From contig JAAONU010000016.1 of the NCBI GenBank assembly GCA_012932295.1, positions 13,618,111 to 13,682,110 on the forward strand: a stretch of 64,000 nt of DNA. Direction: 5' to 3'. This document shows positions 1 through 12,829 of the stretch, in pieces (the first letter of the stretch is position 1; each line of letters starts with the position of its first letter). Below the pieces are notes generated by a model, which saw only the letters and a program-made list of their open reading frames with translations, made no database searches and was not told where the DNA came from. Made by a program: the position numbers and the translations under genes. The stretch comes from Cyclina sinensis. Lineage: Eukaryota; Mollusca; Bivalvia; Venerida; Veneridae.

Positions 1-1184
1 CAAATTAACAATACATGTATACAATCCAAATATGACACCATTTCTCAAGGTCAGATTACCCTTAAATTTATTTTTGCAAAGTTATGCCCCTTAAAATGTC
101 TATGTTAACCTTTCTGTTAATGTCCATTTCACAAAAAGTGTCAAAGATATTCCATTCACACATGGAATACTTGATCACCAGCTAGACCCCTGAAAAGATT
201 GTTGGTACCCATGTCCCTGGGGTCACAATTGCTTATACTTATATATAGGAAAAAATTTTCTTAAGCCTAGAAATAGAATATTTACTGACATGAGATGGGT
301 AAGTTCCCCCCACTCTCCTCAAACACCCGCTTTGCATGGGGACACCCCCTTACACTCCCTCCGGCGTCACCCCCACTCACCAACTCTTTTCTTTCGTAAT
401 TTATTTTATTTAATATGTAGGTACTTCCCTGTATGGGAACCCCCCACCATGTTTCCCCCGCCCCCCCCCCTGAAAAAAATTAAATATGTAGGTATGAAGT
501 TACTTGACTCCCCCCCACCCCTGAAAAAAAGAGTTTTTTTTTCTGTTTAATTTGAAAAGAACTTCTGAAGCTTTGAAATAAACTTTTAACTTACATGAGA
601 TGGGTCAGTACTCCCCCCACCCCTGCATGGGACCCCCCTTTCTTACGACCCCACCTCTTTACCGGCCCACCAATTTTTTCTTATTTTTTTTAAATATGTA
701 GATACTTGACCTATCCCCCACCCCATCAGACCCTCTCCCCCCCCCACAAATTTCCTTTTTCTCACATGAGTAACCCACTCCCTAGCCTAGCACTAAACTA
801 TTTATTTACATGGGATGAGTAGGTATTTCTTCCACCCCCCCCCCCCCCCCCCCCCGATTTTTTACTACATAGGTACTCGACTCCAAATCCATCCTCAACA
901 CCCCCCACCAGAAACCCTCCCCCTCCCCTCCGCCTAAGAATGTTTTTTCATCTTATATAACTAGGTACTTGCCCTCCCCCACTCAATTTTTTTCGCTTGG
1001 GCCTCTTGTTTAACTTAGCTTATAATTCATTATCCAGCACTGAGAAAAGTCGAGCGTGCTGTCTGCGGACAGGTCTTGTTGTACTTGGACTAGCATTCTG
1101 TCTTTTCAAGCAGGCTCTTGTTTACCTCTTTAGTTATTCTAACAAAGTATCCAAGGGCGACACAAGTGTTCAACTGAACACCCA
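1..1184 (+). mobile_element. Helentron-like non-autonomous repeat, copy 1 (5' end outside window)
   Basis: This copy matches the block at about 12490-13322 along its length. Shared phrases include 'AGTGTCAAAGATATTCCATT', 'GGTACCCATGTCCCTGGGGT', 'GACATGAGATGGGTAAGT', a long C-rich middle, and an end made of AAGGGCGACACAA (1153-1165) followed directly by a GTGTTC-aact-GAACAC hairpin (1166-1181). The inverted partner of AAGGGCGACACAA is visible in the second copy but lies outside the window here. It has no coding capacity; the reading frames crossing it are chance. The class assignment (helentron/HINE, 'pearl'-like) rests on the second copy. Confidence 0.6.
420..985. repeat. C-rich low-complexity tract inside helentron-like copy 1
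   Basis: Imperfect repeats of a phrase like 'AAATATGTAGGTACTTGACT' alternate with long C runs, including one of about 21 C at 835-855. The minus strand is therefore strongly G-run-rich and may form G-quadruplexes. The same composition occurs in copy 2 at 12830-13160, so the tract belongs to the element and not to the local insertion site. It is prone to assembly length error. Confidence 0.8.
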
Positions 1185-1194
1185 TCTATTTTCT

Positions 1195-2335
1195 CTATGT
1201 TCTATATTTTATTATTCTTTTTGTCAAGTGGATATAACAAAATGTTATTTTTATTCGCTTTGCATTGAGTTATGTGTGCTCGTTCTCGGAGTGAAATGTA
1301 ATACTTTTAGAATTGGTGAACATTGTCCGTTAACCCCGATAAAAATTGCTTAATGCATGGCCATCTGGTCAAAAATTAGTTGTGCAAAGGGGATAACATG
1401 TGTATACATTGACTTACATAGAAACAACTGTTTTTAAAAACTGCAAGACCTCGAGCTTAGATCATTTGTGTGTTTCGCAGACATCTTCCAAGTTTGCTCA
1501 AATAATGGCACATAGTTAAAATTGGTGCCATCCCAGACATTTACGTTTTTACATTTACAGAATTTTTCACGAAACACTTGAACAATCCCCTTGTCAGAAA
1601 CTGCTTATGTAGTTGAGGTATGTCAATGTGTAGACGTTTTTACCAAGTTTGTTAATAGTATGCCCCTGGTACCAGAATTTGACCTGCCCAAAGCGTAACC
1701 AGTTAAAAAAAATGCATAAAGTGAACAAAATCATTTCCTAATCTGTATAGACTACGGCAGTGAAAATTGGCGTGTAACGTTTTCTAGTCTAGTATTTTTT
1801 TAAGATTGCTGAAGTTTTGGCCCATGAGTCAACATTTGACCTGCTCCTGGGTTCATTTATTTACATATTTGGTATATAGCTTTGTGGCGTAGGCAATGAA
1901 ATCGTTGGCCCTTGTCATAAGAGACCCATTTAGTTTTATGCATTGAAATAGGAAAAACTTGAAATCAGAAAATAATTTAGAAAGGAAACGTAATATTATG
2001 AAATTTTGATTAGTTCAGCAACAGCCTTTACGTTGACATTGAACTACTGACCTACTTCTTTTATATTGAATTGATTATACAATTTTGCACAAAGACTGCA
2101 CTGATACTGCATTGTTTTACATTTGCTGAGCCTAAAATTTACGTACTGTCGTACGTTGTGATTTTTAAGCCTCATCAATGCAATTTTCACTATTTGCATA
2201 ATTTTGCATGGAGAGGTCAACTTTAAGCTTTGCCTTGACCCACTGATTGAAGCTACATCTTAAAAATATTAATTATGCGTATAATTTTAAAGGTAAATGT
2301 TATAACATTATATAATGTTATAATTAACATGTATA
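1195..2335 (+). repeat. Dispersed repeat family B, copy 1
   Basis: This stretch aligns, in order and in the same orientation, with 31287-32255. Shared blocks are 'GACTTACATAGAAACA', 'GAGCTTAGATCAT', 'AGACGTTTTTACCAAGTTTG', 'ATATGCCCCTGG' and the end 'ATTATAACATTATAT'. It contains diverged versions of the ~160-bp bivalve block ('accaagtttgtt...atgcccctgg') seen at 60550-61720. There is no ORF of note. It begins just after the end of the helentron-like copy, so the two repeats adjoin. Confidence 0.65.
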
Positions 2336-3106
2336 AATACAGGTGAGTGAAACAATTTCACAGAAGATAGAATGCCTTCTTCCCAAGTTTTAACTGCACA
2401 TAAACGAAAACATATAAACTATGTATAAGTCTATACTCTATAAGATAGGTTAACGTTTTTGTTGAAAAAAAGGTAAGTTTTATCTATTCTGTTCTATCTG
2501 GCTGAAACATCTCAAGTTTATATTTCTTATTCGGCACTGTATCTTGATAGGTGAACAACTCTTGCAAGCACCTGGTCGAAAATCAATTATACGCTTTCTT
2601 CTCGAAGTTACTTAGTAGATAGCTGCCGGGGGTCGAACGTAATTTGGTTCCACAAAATTTAAGTGAGACAAAAAGATTTGATACTAGAGTAAATGGCGGG
2701 AAAATGCGAAAGTAGGAAAGTGATCGCATTTCTCTCGATATTTTACATCTTAAGCTATTTAACGTTCAAACACCACGGGCAGTCAGTGATGAACTTATCC
2801 CTGCGTCTGATTATATAAATGAAAACAAGAAATTTATCAGGATTGGGAGGTTATTGAATGTATTAACGGTTACGAATGTAAACAACTTTTCACATGACTT
2901 TATAAACGGTATTTTTTAATTCTTTTACATTTATTCTTCCATTTTCAAAATGGAAATGTGCCTTATTGAATATACAATGGATTCAAACGAAGTCATATTC
3001 ACTTGTGGCGAGCAACAGAACTTTCGTGTTTCCAAACTGTACGAATGATGTTTGGTTTCATAAAATGTATGTACGCAAAACTTTGGCTCGCGCATATAAC
3101 CGTTTT

Positions 3107-3355
3107 GGTTTGGTGTGGTTTGTTTGGTTTTAACGTAGATTTCAACAACATATTAGTCATATCTGTCTTTCTGTCTGTATATTCTGCATCACAACCTTAT
3201 CGGGTATTTTGTGTAGGTGATCTCGACGGTCAGTCCACCTAGCCGGTATTCCTGTTTAACCAGTAACGACCATTTCTCCGCAAGTGACTACTTACTCAAC
3301 ATGATTTGCTCTGAATCAGAGGTGAGAGAAGAATGACCATGAGACATTATGTCTG
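3107..3355 (-). mobile_element. SINE fragment (GGTTTAACG family), copy 1
   Basis: It shares 'GGTCAGTCCACCTA', a 'CTTCTC/TTCTCCGCAAGTGACT' block and 'AGAGGTGAG...GAATGAC...ATTATGTCTGA' with 5615-5808 and 15030-15303. The better-preserved copy at 15030 ends in a reversed tRNA-like head, so this family is read as a tRNA-derived SINE on the minus strand. The tRNA-like head is missing here. The short frame crossing it is not a gene. Confidence 0.5.
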
Positions 3356-3404
3356 ATGATATATTGTATAACCTAATACAGTGAATAACAATTGGCATAC
3401 ACTA

Positions 3405-3560
3405 TAGCTGGAAAGGTGGTCTAGTGTTAACGCGTCGGACTACAAACCGTGGATGCAGGGTGTTTTACTAGGAAGTTGGAGGATTCTATATCGGTGAGTT
3501 ACACTTGCCCGTTAAAGAACCCCTCAGGAAGTCTTTTGGTAAAATGAGTCATTTTACTGG
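3405..3560 (+). mobile_element. Possible tRNA-derived SINE head
   Basis: 'GGTGGTCTAGTGTTAACGCG' followed by 'TCGGACTACAAACC' resembles a tRNA 5' half with a polymerase III A box. The B box (GGTTCRANNCC) is not recognisable downstream. A phrase around 3500-3530 ('CGTTAAAGAACCCCTCAGGA') resembles the body of bivalve SINEs. It is not a functional tRNA, because no cloverleaf closes. Confidence is limited. Confidence 0.35.
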
Positions 3561-5614
3561 AATCATCTACACATCAAGATCTAAGAGCCCACGAAGTTTA
3601 AGGATTCTACCTCAAACCGTGACCTTTGACCTTTTATCTCCAAATAAGTGTTCGAGTAATCTTTTTCTCAAGATCTAGATACATATAAAGCGAAAGTTTC
3701 TAGAGTGAATGGTTGTTATCATGAAGTGAAAACCACTTTTATGTTCAAGTTGTCTTCTCATCGAAATTTTAAAACGAATTTTAAAACGAATTGATAAATG
3801 TTACGTTTCATATAATTTGATCTGTTAGTACTAAGCTATTTATCAATTGAATTTTCAAACAATTTAAGGGCAATTTCTCATCAAGACTATCCTGGGCAAT
3901 CTATCCTGTGAATCACAGCATCATGCAAATCTATATATATAATATAATTCATGAAATTCACAGACTGACAAATATGTGTAATGTAAAACAAATTGAGGGT
4001 AAAAACTTGAGGGCTCCAAGATGATCTTAACAAAAGTTGCATACGCACAACACAACTGCCTTTATCGTTTGATAACCACGTCCAACAATCCCATTGCTCT
4101 ATATGCATACAATGTAGTGATGACAGAATAAGGTGTCGTGGGTATCTAACGATGCACCGCGTTTTTCATTCAAATTCTATGAGATTCCATTGGTAACCTT
4201 TAGACAGCTCTGGATGAACGAACGTGTGGATTTTTTAATATTCAGTTGGCAATAACTATCGGCTAACTGACGTGACCATTGCAAATACGTAATATAATTT
4301 ACAAAGGTATAACTTTGTAAAATTATTGCATGTGCAGATATATGCACGGACAAACGCCGGCGCAAAATTCTCTCATCCGTCGGCTGTGGATAATTACCCG
4401 GACAGACTTCACTGAAGGGTAAGTAAGAGAAGGTCTCGGAGAAGAAAGTATCACATAGAGATAGTAAAGTTGTGTTGTCTTCGCTTTTTCAGGCTTTTTA
4501 AAATGTCCACAGTTGACACGTCTGAGTACTGACTGACGATCCAGCTAACTTTTTAGCGCGTACAGTTAATTTATCGCACCATCACCCATTCTTTCACAAT
4601 AAATTTTAGGCTATGGAGCTCCCCCTTATGAATTTCTGCCCCCGCCCCTACCTCCCCTACAAAAAAAATTTCGCTCCAGTATGCTATAAAGGTATGTCTA
4701 CGAGTTCACAAAACATTAAACATTAACTATATAGATTCGAAATTAACGATTTTGTCTCCGACGGAACATAAAGTTTATGTTAAACAACTGTTACTTATTC
4801 CTACAACAAATCTTTTAATTGCATACTTCTGTAAATTGTAAAGAAAAAAAATCTAATCCTCACACGATGTACAACATTAATTAGATTAAAGAAACTCTAA
4901 ATTTTCGCTGAAATATAAAAAATACCTACTTGGATGATTGTTTTCATTGTAAATATCCGCCATTATAGAGCATCAAACCTTTTTGCCTCATTTAAAATTG
5001 TATCGAACCTAACTGCGTTCGACCCCTGAGATGTTAAGTTTAATCGAACGATCTCAAACAAAGTCAACATTAAAGCTCCGTCACATCCCTTGTCCCACAA
5101 CCACTCGAATTCCGTAAGAAATAAACTGTTTTTTATAATTATCTTTATCGGACACGTTTAAAAGTCTAGAGATTAGTTTGCACAGACTCGGTTGCTTTCG
5201 ATACCTCTTAATCTAGCTCCTTTTGTTGATATATGTATAATTAAAGCCAAAGTTATGTTATATTAAGTACAAAGAAACAGAAATTCAAATAGTATTTGAC
5301 TGACTTTTGCTTATGACACATATTTATTTTTAGTGAAACTTGATATAATACTTGTGAAACTCATACGGGAGCAAATATCAGAAACGAATTTAACATTTTA
5401 AGACGGAAATAGACTTAAAATACTTACTTCTTATGGAGTGGGGGTCACCGTCACAGTGTTTCACTACAAAGAAATGTTGTAACTCTGTTGATTTTTTTTC
5501 AAGTACATGTTCAGAAGAAAATGCTACGAAATGCATACATGCAATCGTTATAAATGTCTGTATGTTCAAATGTTAGCAATAAATGATCAGCAATGCAACA
5601 AAACATCATAGTTA
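3561..5614. other. Unannotated AT-rich non-coding stretch
   Basis: I see no domain-bearing ORF, RNA gene or terminal repeat. There is a short C-rich patch at about 4618-4670. The reading frames present are short and unrelated to any family I recognise. Confidence 0.6.
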
Positions 5615-5808
5615 TTTCTTGGTTTGGTTTTATTGGGGTTTAACGATAGTTTTAACAGCTAAGGTCATATCCCGGCGGTCAGTCCACCTAACCAGTGTTC
5701 CTTGGTATCCAACTAGTTGACTAACCAATTTCTTCTCAAGTGACTGACTACTTCCTCACTTGCTTCAGAGGTGAGTGACAAATGACGTATAGACGCATTG
5801 TCTGAGAT
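5615..5808 (-). mobile_element. SINE fragment (GGTTTAACG family), copy 2
   Basis: 'TTGGTTTGGTTTTATTGGGG' leads into 'TTTAACGATAGTTTTAACAG', then 'GGTCATATCCCGGCGGTCAG' and 'AAGTGACTGACTACTTCCTC', matching 15030-15200 closely. Copy 2 stops after 'GCATTGTCTGAGAT', before the tRNA-like head. It is therefore truncated at the end that carries the promoter. Confidence 0.6.
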
Positions 5809-7695
5809 CTGAAATAAATATTTTAAATAAATACTTTCTAAATAATTTCATAAAATGTCAAAATTCTTGAAAGTGTTATGCTTAATATACATGTTTTACT
5901 TGTTCAATCACTGCATTCTGTCCAGATGAATTAATTGTTACATTATTAGTAGTTTAGTAATAGCCGAGGTAAATGAAATACAATTTCAAACATCGAATTT
6001 CCACTCATGAACTTGGATACAAATTTAATCATAATCTGAATTCCAAGTGGAATTCACAATTAATAGCAATCAAATTAAATTACAGTGGAATTAAGAGAAA
6101 CAATCAAGAACAATTTTCGCAGACGACAAATTCAGCTTCATCAAGAAAATAGACTAAATAATAAGTTGTGAATTGGAATTTTTCTGTTTTATGATCTTTC
6201 ATCTGTCATCGTTTAAATTAAGTTATAAATGATTATGTTTTTCGGAAGCAACTCAACAGTTTTTGCATAACACAGACAATTTACAACTCAGTAATCCATG
6301 CAGAGACAAAGTGAAGTTTTAATTAATTGCATTTTATGCATTCACACCTTGGTAGATTTTAGTTTTTGTATAAAGACAAAATTGGGGACGTTCAACAGTT
6401 TGAAATCTACAACTAAAAACTCGTATGTATTCTCTTTCCAAATACGAATATTTGTGCACTGAAGTATTGTGTTTAAAATCACAACAATATCATGAAAGCT
6501 ACTGGTGAAGTGCAACACCATCTTTGAAGACTGAAGAATTTTAAGCAAGTAGATATGGCACAAAGGGTCATAACTCGTTTAAATTACGTTGGCGCTCACT
6601 GAAAAAACAGTTCTGGACTTTCTTTGGGGGATAATGATAAGGAAGAGAAATACTTTAGATATGATAGTGTTTTTCAGGACAAAAAATACCGATTCTACAT
6701 TTCTTAATTGCTACATAATATCTAGTACATACAGAAACTTTCAAATTCAACGTGTTACATTGTATCCAATGTATGGAATCGACAAAATTCTACACCACTG
6801 GCAAGATCTTGTCGCACATTTAGCAATTGTAAGGTCAACGTGTTAACAATGGACATACGGTCAATTAATGATTTAGTGAGTTTAACCTAAGTGTAGAAGA
6901 AATACGATACTTGATAGCAAAATTAAGCAGTACAAATACTTTTGATTGCACATACAAAACAGTTTCATTTTCGTCCTTTCATTCTCTCAAGATGACTTAA
7001 AATGCTTTTCGTGCGATATACAATAAAATGGTTGAAGATGGTTTACTTGACTGGACTGTCGTTATATGAAAATATCTTGGCAACATCGCGCCATGACGTT
7101 ATATACCAGTACTTCATGCATTCGAGTTCACTTGGATGCCTGTCAGCTTGGCATCTACACATTAACTTTCAAGTATGTTTCAGACATTTTAGGTATAGGA
7201 TGCTAAATTCTTTTCCACTTGTTCACTTTACTTTTGTATTTGGAGATCATTGTGCTTTATGCACCGATTTGGCGGACTGGACAGACCAAGACTTAAGACA
7301 ACATTCATTTATTATGTAAATCATGGCGTGCAAAACGCGAAAAACTAGTACTGCAGAAGAAAATAGAGAATATGATATTGAAGAAACCCCTGTTCCTTCT
7401 CAGAACAAATTCAGTTTATTTTGCTAGTTAATGTATGAAAGGATCTAGATTTTACGTAGCAAGAATATGGTAGTTCGAAATAAGATTTTTTTACTGTACC
7501 AATAATGTTATTGTTTTGCAGTGCTCATCTGAGCTTTTTTGGCATGCCAGTGATTGTTGTCAACATTTAGCTTGTATCCGTATTAGAGGCTACGCTTCTG
7601 CCTAAATCTGAATAAAAGATAACAGATATATATTATGATACAACTGCTTCTAACACATACAACCTAATTTCTACAAATCTGCAGGAAACACCAAC
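5809..7695. other. Unannotated AT-rich non-coding stretch
   Basis: Several ORFs of 70-105 codons occur on both strands, but none shows a recognisable motif, biased composition or splice context. I treat them as chance frames. Confidence 0.55.
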
Positions 7696-7699
7696 GATT

Positions 7700-7900
7700 G
7701 TGCTATGGTCCAGTGCATACCGGCCTATGATACAAATGCAAATTCTGACAACTGCGTCAGGAAATCGATTCTTTATCTCAGTGGTCTAGAGCGATGGCTT
7801 TCGATGCAAGAGGACCTGAGCTTGAATCCCACTCTGGGTGGTCTTTTCAAGATTGCATCTTAATTGCATCTTTCTGTTACAAATTTCCATCAGTTACAAA
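7700..7900 (+). mobile_element. tRNA-derived SINE
   Basis: An A-box-like 'GTGGTCTAGAGCGATGG' (about 7781) and a B-box-like 'GCTTGAATCCCACTCTGGG' (about 7820) are spaced as in a tRNA, followed by 'TGCATCTTTCTGTTACAAAT' and an A-run near 7899. The same leader and head recur at 57400-57600, and the leader alone at 28918-28955 ('AACTGCGTCAG.AAATCGATT'). The two promoter boxes, shared body and A-rich end support a polymerase III SINE. It is not a tRNA gene. Confidence 0.7.
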
Positions 7901-7907
7901 AAAAAAG

Positions 7908-8346
7908 CTAGTCACGCGGGTAGTCACAATTTGACAAAATCTATCACGGCACACCAAATATAAATGTCTATTAAAAATTTTAATGCTCGTCAGAAGGATG
8001 TTCTAGCACGCACATTGATTTTAGTTAGTTTTTACAAGTGAAACTTGATATGTAAGAATATCTGTACAAATTAAATGAAGTTATTAGAAAAACTTACGCA
8101 TGCCATAAAGCGCTCCTGTACTTAAATCTAGTCATGTGGGTAGTCCCAATTTGACAAACATTATCACAGCATAACCAATATAAATGTCAATTATAAATTT
8201 AAATTGCTCGTCAGAATTATAGTTCTAGAACGCACATAAATTTTAGTTCATTTTTTTACAAGTGAAAAGTTGAAATTTAAGAATATCTGTACAACTTAAA
8301 TGAAATTATTAAAAAGATAACGCATGCCATAAAGCGCTCCTGTACT
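7908..8346. repeat. 220-bp tandem duplication (two units)
   Basis: Unit 1 starts at 7908 ('CTAGTCACGCGGGTAGTCAC') and unit 2 at 8128 ('CTAGTCATGTGGGTAGTCCC'). Both run through 'ACGCATGCCATAAAGCGCTC' to 'CCTGTACTT'. The units differ by scattered substitutions and small indels, so the duplication is not recent. It begins right at the A-run of the SINE at 7700-7900. Confidence 0.85.
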
Positions 8347-8349
8347 TGA

Positions 8350-11300
8350 GATACAAGTGAACATTCCAAAGGATTTACCTTTCAAATAGAATGTTGGATT
8401 GACGCAATTGACTGGTTCTTAACTTGCATGTTCAGACAGATTATGTTAGGATTATGGGAAAAAATCCCTTTTTCCTGAGACGCAACGGCTACACACAAAA
8501 CTCCAGTTTCAAATAATATTTAGTTGTTTTCATATTATATAAATTGTTTTGAGAAATGCATGAATTGTCTGAAGTAGTTTTAAATTTATATTATATTTTT
8601 AATTTCTATTTGAGACATATACTGACGTGCAGAAATATCCAGACATGCTATACCTGCAGTATTTAACAGTTATAGCATTGTAGGTGCTTTCTGGCTTTTA
8701 CACCAGGCGGTTAATAGACGTCACAAGTATGAACTATGATTTAAGATATTTTATAGCAATGTTTCTTGTGTAGCCTATGAGATAACACTGCATACTCAGA
8801 ACTACGGCTCTCAAGCAAGTACAAACCGAATATATTTGTAAAGTCATACTGTAAAATAACATTTCAACTGAACGCTTATAGAAAGTAAACATTTTTTTAT
8901 TTGCACGTAGGCCGTCTTATTTCACCTTGACTTCCGGTTTTCTCTAAAGTGAAATAATGATTGTTGCTAAAATTTCATTTGTGAACAAGAAACCTCGACA
9001 TCTCCTCGGTCACATGCTACGAAACGGGAAGGATTCTCAGAAACGAGCGCTTGGGCTTTCTGACTTTGAGCCTTAATGCAGTTTAATAGTTTTATAAGCA
9101 TTTTTCGATTGCTTTACATTTTGCATATTTGATATTCATAGAAGAATGGAATCAACGGTCAATTATCGGCGACAATGTCGTAGAGGTCAGACTCACATTT
9201 TGTCTTCAGGGTTTCGGTCATGTACAAAACTTTTCTACGCACCTTTCCCTCCATCCAAATTACATTACAAAGCCATTAACTTAACTGGTGTTTCAGTACT
9301 TGTGCTCAACTATGGCAGAGTATACTTAAAAATACACCTTTGAACCTTAATATCTTAATATACTTCTTCCTTGTTATATTCTGATTTCAAATCCCTGTTT
9401 TATAGTCTATTATTCAACGCCTACGTTTTTAACATAATGTCTCATTGCATGTTGCAGGTTAAATTAAATGTTATTTTTAATTGGTTGGTTTGAATACTTT
9501 GATAGAGTATCGTTGTTATAAACGTAGTTTTAAAACTCCACGAGTTAATCAATGTTGAAAAATAATATTTCATTTTCAGTTCAACACTCAAAACACAAAC
9601 ATATTAATCATTTGAACTTATTTTCGATTTTTCATAAACGAACTTTCTACAACTGTCACAGTTAGACAGTAAGGATCAGTTTGTTTACGCATAAAAATGA
9701 CGTGGATATTTTTCCTGCAAAAACATGGTTTCCTTCTTTAGACAATCGCAAATGTAAATTATCATTTCAAGCATTAACTTGTTAAGCATCTTCTAATGTA
9801 TTTCTTATTCTCAGCATTCTCTACTTCAGCTCTAACACGACCGTAATTCGGGCTAATCAGAGAGTTGAAGGGTTGAAGAGTAAACTCGTAGCAAGGTAAT
9901 TACGACAGTTGTTAACATCTGCTGTCCAAGTGGTTATGTCTTACTCATGGGAAATTTCCCACAGAAAAGAAAATCTTTTTTGGAAGAGGCACAAGCGTTA
10001 AAATTTCAAAAAAAAATTAATCAAATTTCAAGCGACAATGGCATGATTGTTGGATAATTCCCGTATAAACGATCATGAAGAATATTGTATTGAATAAAGA
10101 AGAAAGATTATATTTTTGTGTTATCGTTCACTTTCGTGGTTATCACTATTTTGCAGATCTCTTTCCTCAAAGTTTATGGGTAGAATGGTTATTATGAATA
10201 CAGTCATGGAAAAGGATACAAGTTCCCTCCTAAATAAGTGTGATATTTGCTCCACCAAGTAGAAAGCATATAATTGCGGTTTCTTCCGTCCTTCGGTACT
10301 TAAACGCTGGAAGTGTGAGTCTAGATACCCATCGCGTATGATTTCCAACTAATTTAAGCAAAAATGATTTCAGTTAAAACCTTTATTGAGTTAGTCAACA
10401 CAATCAGAAGATGGGTAGTTTACAATCATTATCGACTGGATTGTTTGTAACTTGTAACACGTATGAGCCATTTAAATAAACTCTAGCAAATTGTGTGTAG
10501 AAGCTATTTATCAGCAATTTCAAAAAAATGTTAGTAAATCTTTATTAGCAGATTCGGCACTAGGAGCAAATACCCATATTACTATCTCTATTCGTATTGC
10601 TCGTTTTCTGTAGTGTTTGAGTCCTATGTAAACTATGCTGTTCTTTGTGTTTAAGTGATTGCAGACAAAATAAGGGAAACGTTCAAATCAGACCTTCAAG
10701 TATAGGTTAGAACTCGTATAGAAATTTTCAACGTCAGTAGAAAATTTCTATGCGAGTTCTAGCCGACTTAGATGTTGACCCCGCAAAGGTCACAATTCAC
10801 CCAACGGTTGTCAAGGAAATATAACTGAATCGTAATCAACAATATTTAAATTACATGACACCACGGTCCGTTGCTATTGTATTCGCAGGGTTTCCTCATC
10901 TAACGTCGTTTCGTGGGAACTATCATTTCAGTTATGTGACATTTTGGTCCGCTGCTGGAAATTGTGTGGTACTGTCGTAAACTATATAAGAACGGCGCCA
11001 GTTTTTCCGCCATATTTCATTCAAGGCATTAATATGAAGCACAGTGGAAATAATTTTGTTTCAAATTTTAGACAGCGAATTATGCGTGAACAGAATATTT
11101 TTGGACAATGAAAATGTTACAGTTTCGCAATTATTGACTATTAATACTCAAGCATTGTTAAATCAAAAAGACGAAAGTGAAAACACAAGATTTTCAAAAC
11201 AGTGAAATTCATCCTCCAGCCACGTAAATTATGCTACAGGTCTAGATTCATTTGCTGTTCTTTTTGTATGATTTTTTTTAGCATTAATGTTTTTTTATTT

Positions 11301-12037
11301 GAATCATGCTCGGCTTAAAAATGTGAATTAGGGAAAAGGCTTCCGAACTATTCTTACGGCTTTGAGAAAATATCACTGTATGCATTAAATCCAAAACTAT
11401 AAGACAAATAACAGTAAATATGCTTATAAAGAAATGCTTTCCGTGAAAATTTGTCAAGGCTTAAGCGATGTTTGACTGTGATTTTCATTATGATACTATA
11501 AGGCCAATGCGCTTTTTTCAAATTTCAGTTGAGCTGTTTATTTACCAAATTATGATGTGAAATCACGTGGTATATCTACCCTGGAATTTGGTCATCTCCG
11601 GAAAAAATAACCAATAACGCACTCATGAATTCATAGTTTGAATCACTGCTAAAGCGGATGCGCGGAATGAAAACTTTTATCTGTCCCATGCTTCAAGCGC
11701 ATGCTCCAAAAGATTTTATTTCTCTTTTCTACCACACATTTTTTTCTTACTAGGGCATTTTACGTGAATTAGATGTTTTTATTTAAATAAATCTAAGCCA
11801 TCTCATTGGATGAAAAGGTAGGGCAACATCTAACGAAAGTTAGCACTAATTCAAATTAATGAAGGCTATCAAGGTCGCTATTACAGTATGACATATATGC
11901 AATTTCTGAACATAACGCACTATATATTTTTGAATTTCGCAAAAATCTCCATCTCCATCACACCATGCACATGAATTATGCTCTTAAGTCTATCTAGTCA
12001 AGGTCAATAGCATTTTATAGCTTGTTTCATTACATTT
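8350..12037. other. Unannotated AT-rich stretch
   Basis: Apart from the hairpin at 10705-10764 I find no repeat with recognisable ends, no RNA gene and no credible coding frame. ORFs are under 80 codons and carry no motif. Confidence 0.55.
10705..10764. repeat. Foldback inverted repeat (25-bp arms, 10-bp loop)
   Basis: The left arm at 10705-10729 (GGTTAGAACTCGTATAGAAA...) pairs with the right arm at 10740-10764 at about 23 of 25 positions, around a loop of about 10 nt (AACGTCAGTA). Similarity continues weakly outward ('AAGTATA' versus reversed 'TAAGTC'). It could be a short foldback MITE or the remains of a local inverted duplication. No target duplication was recognised. Confidence 0.75.
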
Positions 12038-12088
12038 TTGTGTCGCCCTTTCGGAGAAAAGGCGATATATAGGCTTTGTCCGTCGGTC

Positions 12089-12580
12089 CGTCACGAAAAC
12101 TTAACGTTGGCTATAACTTTGCCATTTCTAAACATTATCTTATCAAACTTTCAAATTGTATTGCATATGACAAGAGGGTCCGGATGATGCCAAAATTTCT
12201 AGGTCAAGGTCTCATTTGACAGAGTTATGCCCCTTTTCATACTTGGATTTTGTCATGAAAACTTAACGTTGGGAATAACTTTGCCATTTCTTAACATTTC
12301 AACATCAAACTTTCAAATTATATTGCTTACGACAACAGGGTCATGATGATGCCAATATGTGTAGGTCAAGGCCACAATTGACAGAGTTATGCCCCTTTTT
12401 GTACTTGAATTTTGTCATGAAAACTTAACATTGGCTTTAACTATGCCATGTCTTAATGTTTCTTCATCAAACTTTCCATTTGTAATTCTTACAATTGAAT
12501 CACTTAAGATAACACCATTTCTCAAGGGCAGATAACCCTCAAATTTATTTTTGCAATGTTATGCCCCTTTTTCTTGGTTA
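12089..12580 (+). repeat. Tandem array, about three units of ~162 bp
   Basis: Units begin with 'TCACGAAAACTTAACGTTGG' (12089), 'TCATGAAAACTTAACGTTGG' (about 12254) and 'TCATGAAAACTTAACATTGG' (about 12415). Each runs through 'AACTTTGCCATTTCT', 'CATCAAACTTTC' and 'GAGTTATGCCCCTTTT'. Unit spacing is about 161-165 bp. The array lies inside the helentron-like element and forms its core. Confidence 0.85.
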
Positions 12581-12829
12581 ACATTTTTCTTTATGTCCAT
12601 GTCTCAAAAAGTGTCAAAGATATTCCATTCAAACTTGGAATACTTGATCACCAGCAAGACCCCTGCAAACGTTGTTGGTACCCATGTCCCTGGGGTCACA
12701 ATTAGCCCCACCCCCAGGGGTCACTTGATTTTGCTTTACTAATATATAGGAAAAAACTTCTTAAGTCTAGAAATAAAATATTAACTGACATGAGATGGGT
12801 AAGTACTCCCCCCCAGTCCCCTCTGCATG

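Noticed and set aside
290..1353. ORFs of 86 and 118 codons at the window start
   Set aside because: They lie across the helentron-like repeat and its neighbour repeat; composition follows the repeats, and there is no motif or splice context.
7778..7842. A functional tRNA gene
   Set aside because: A- and B-box-like sequences are present but acceptor and anticodon stems do not pair; the same leader and body recur elsewhere, so it is a SINE.
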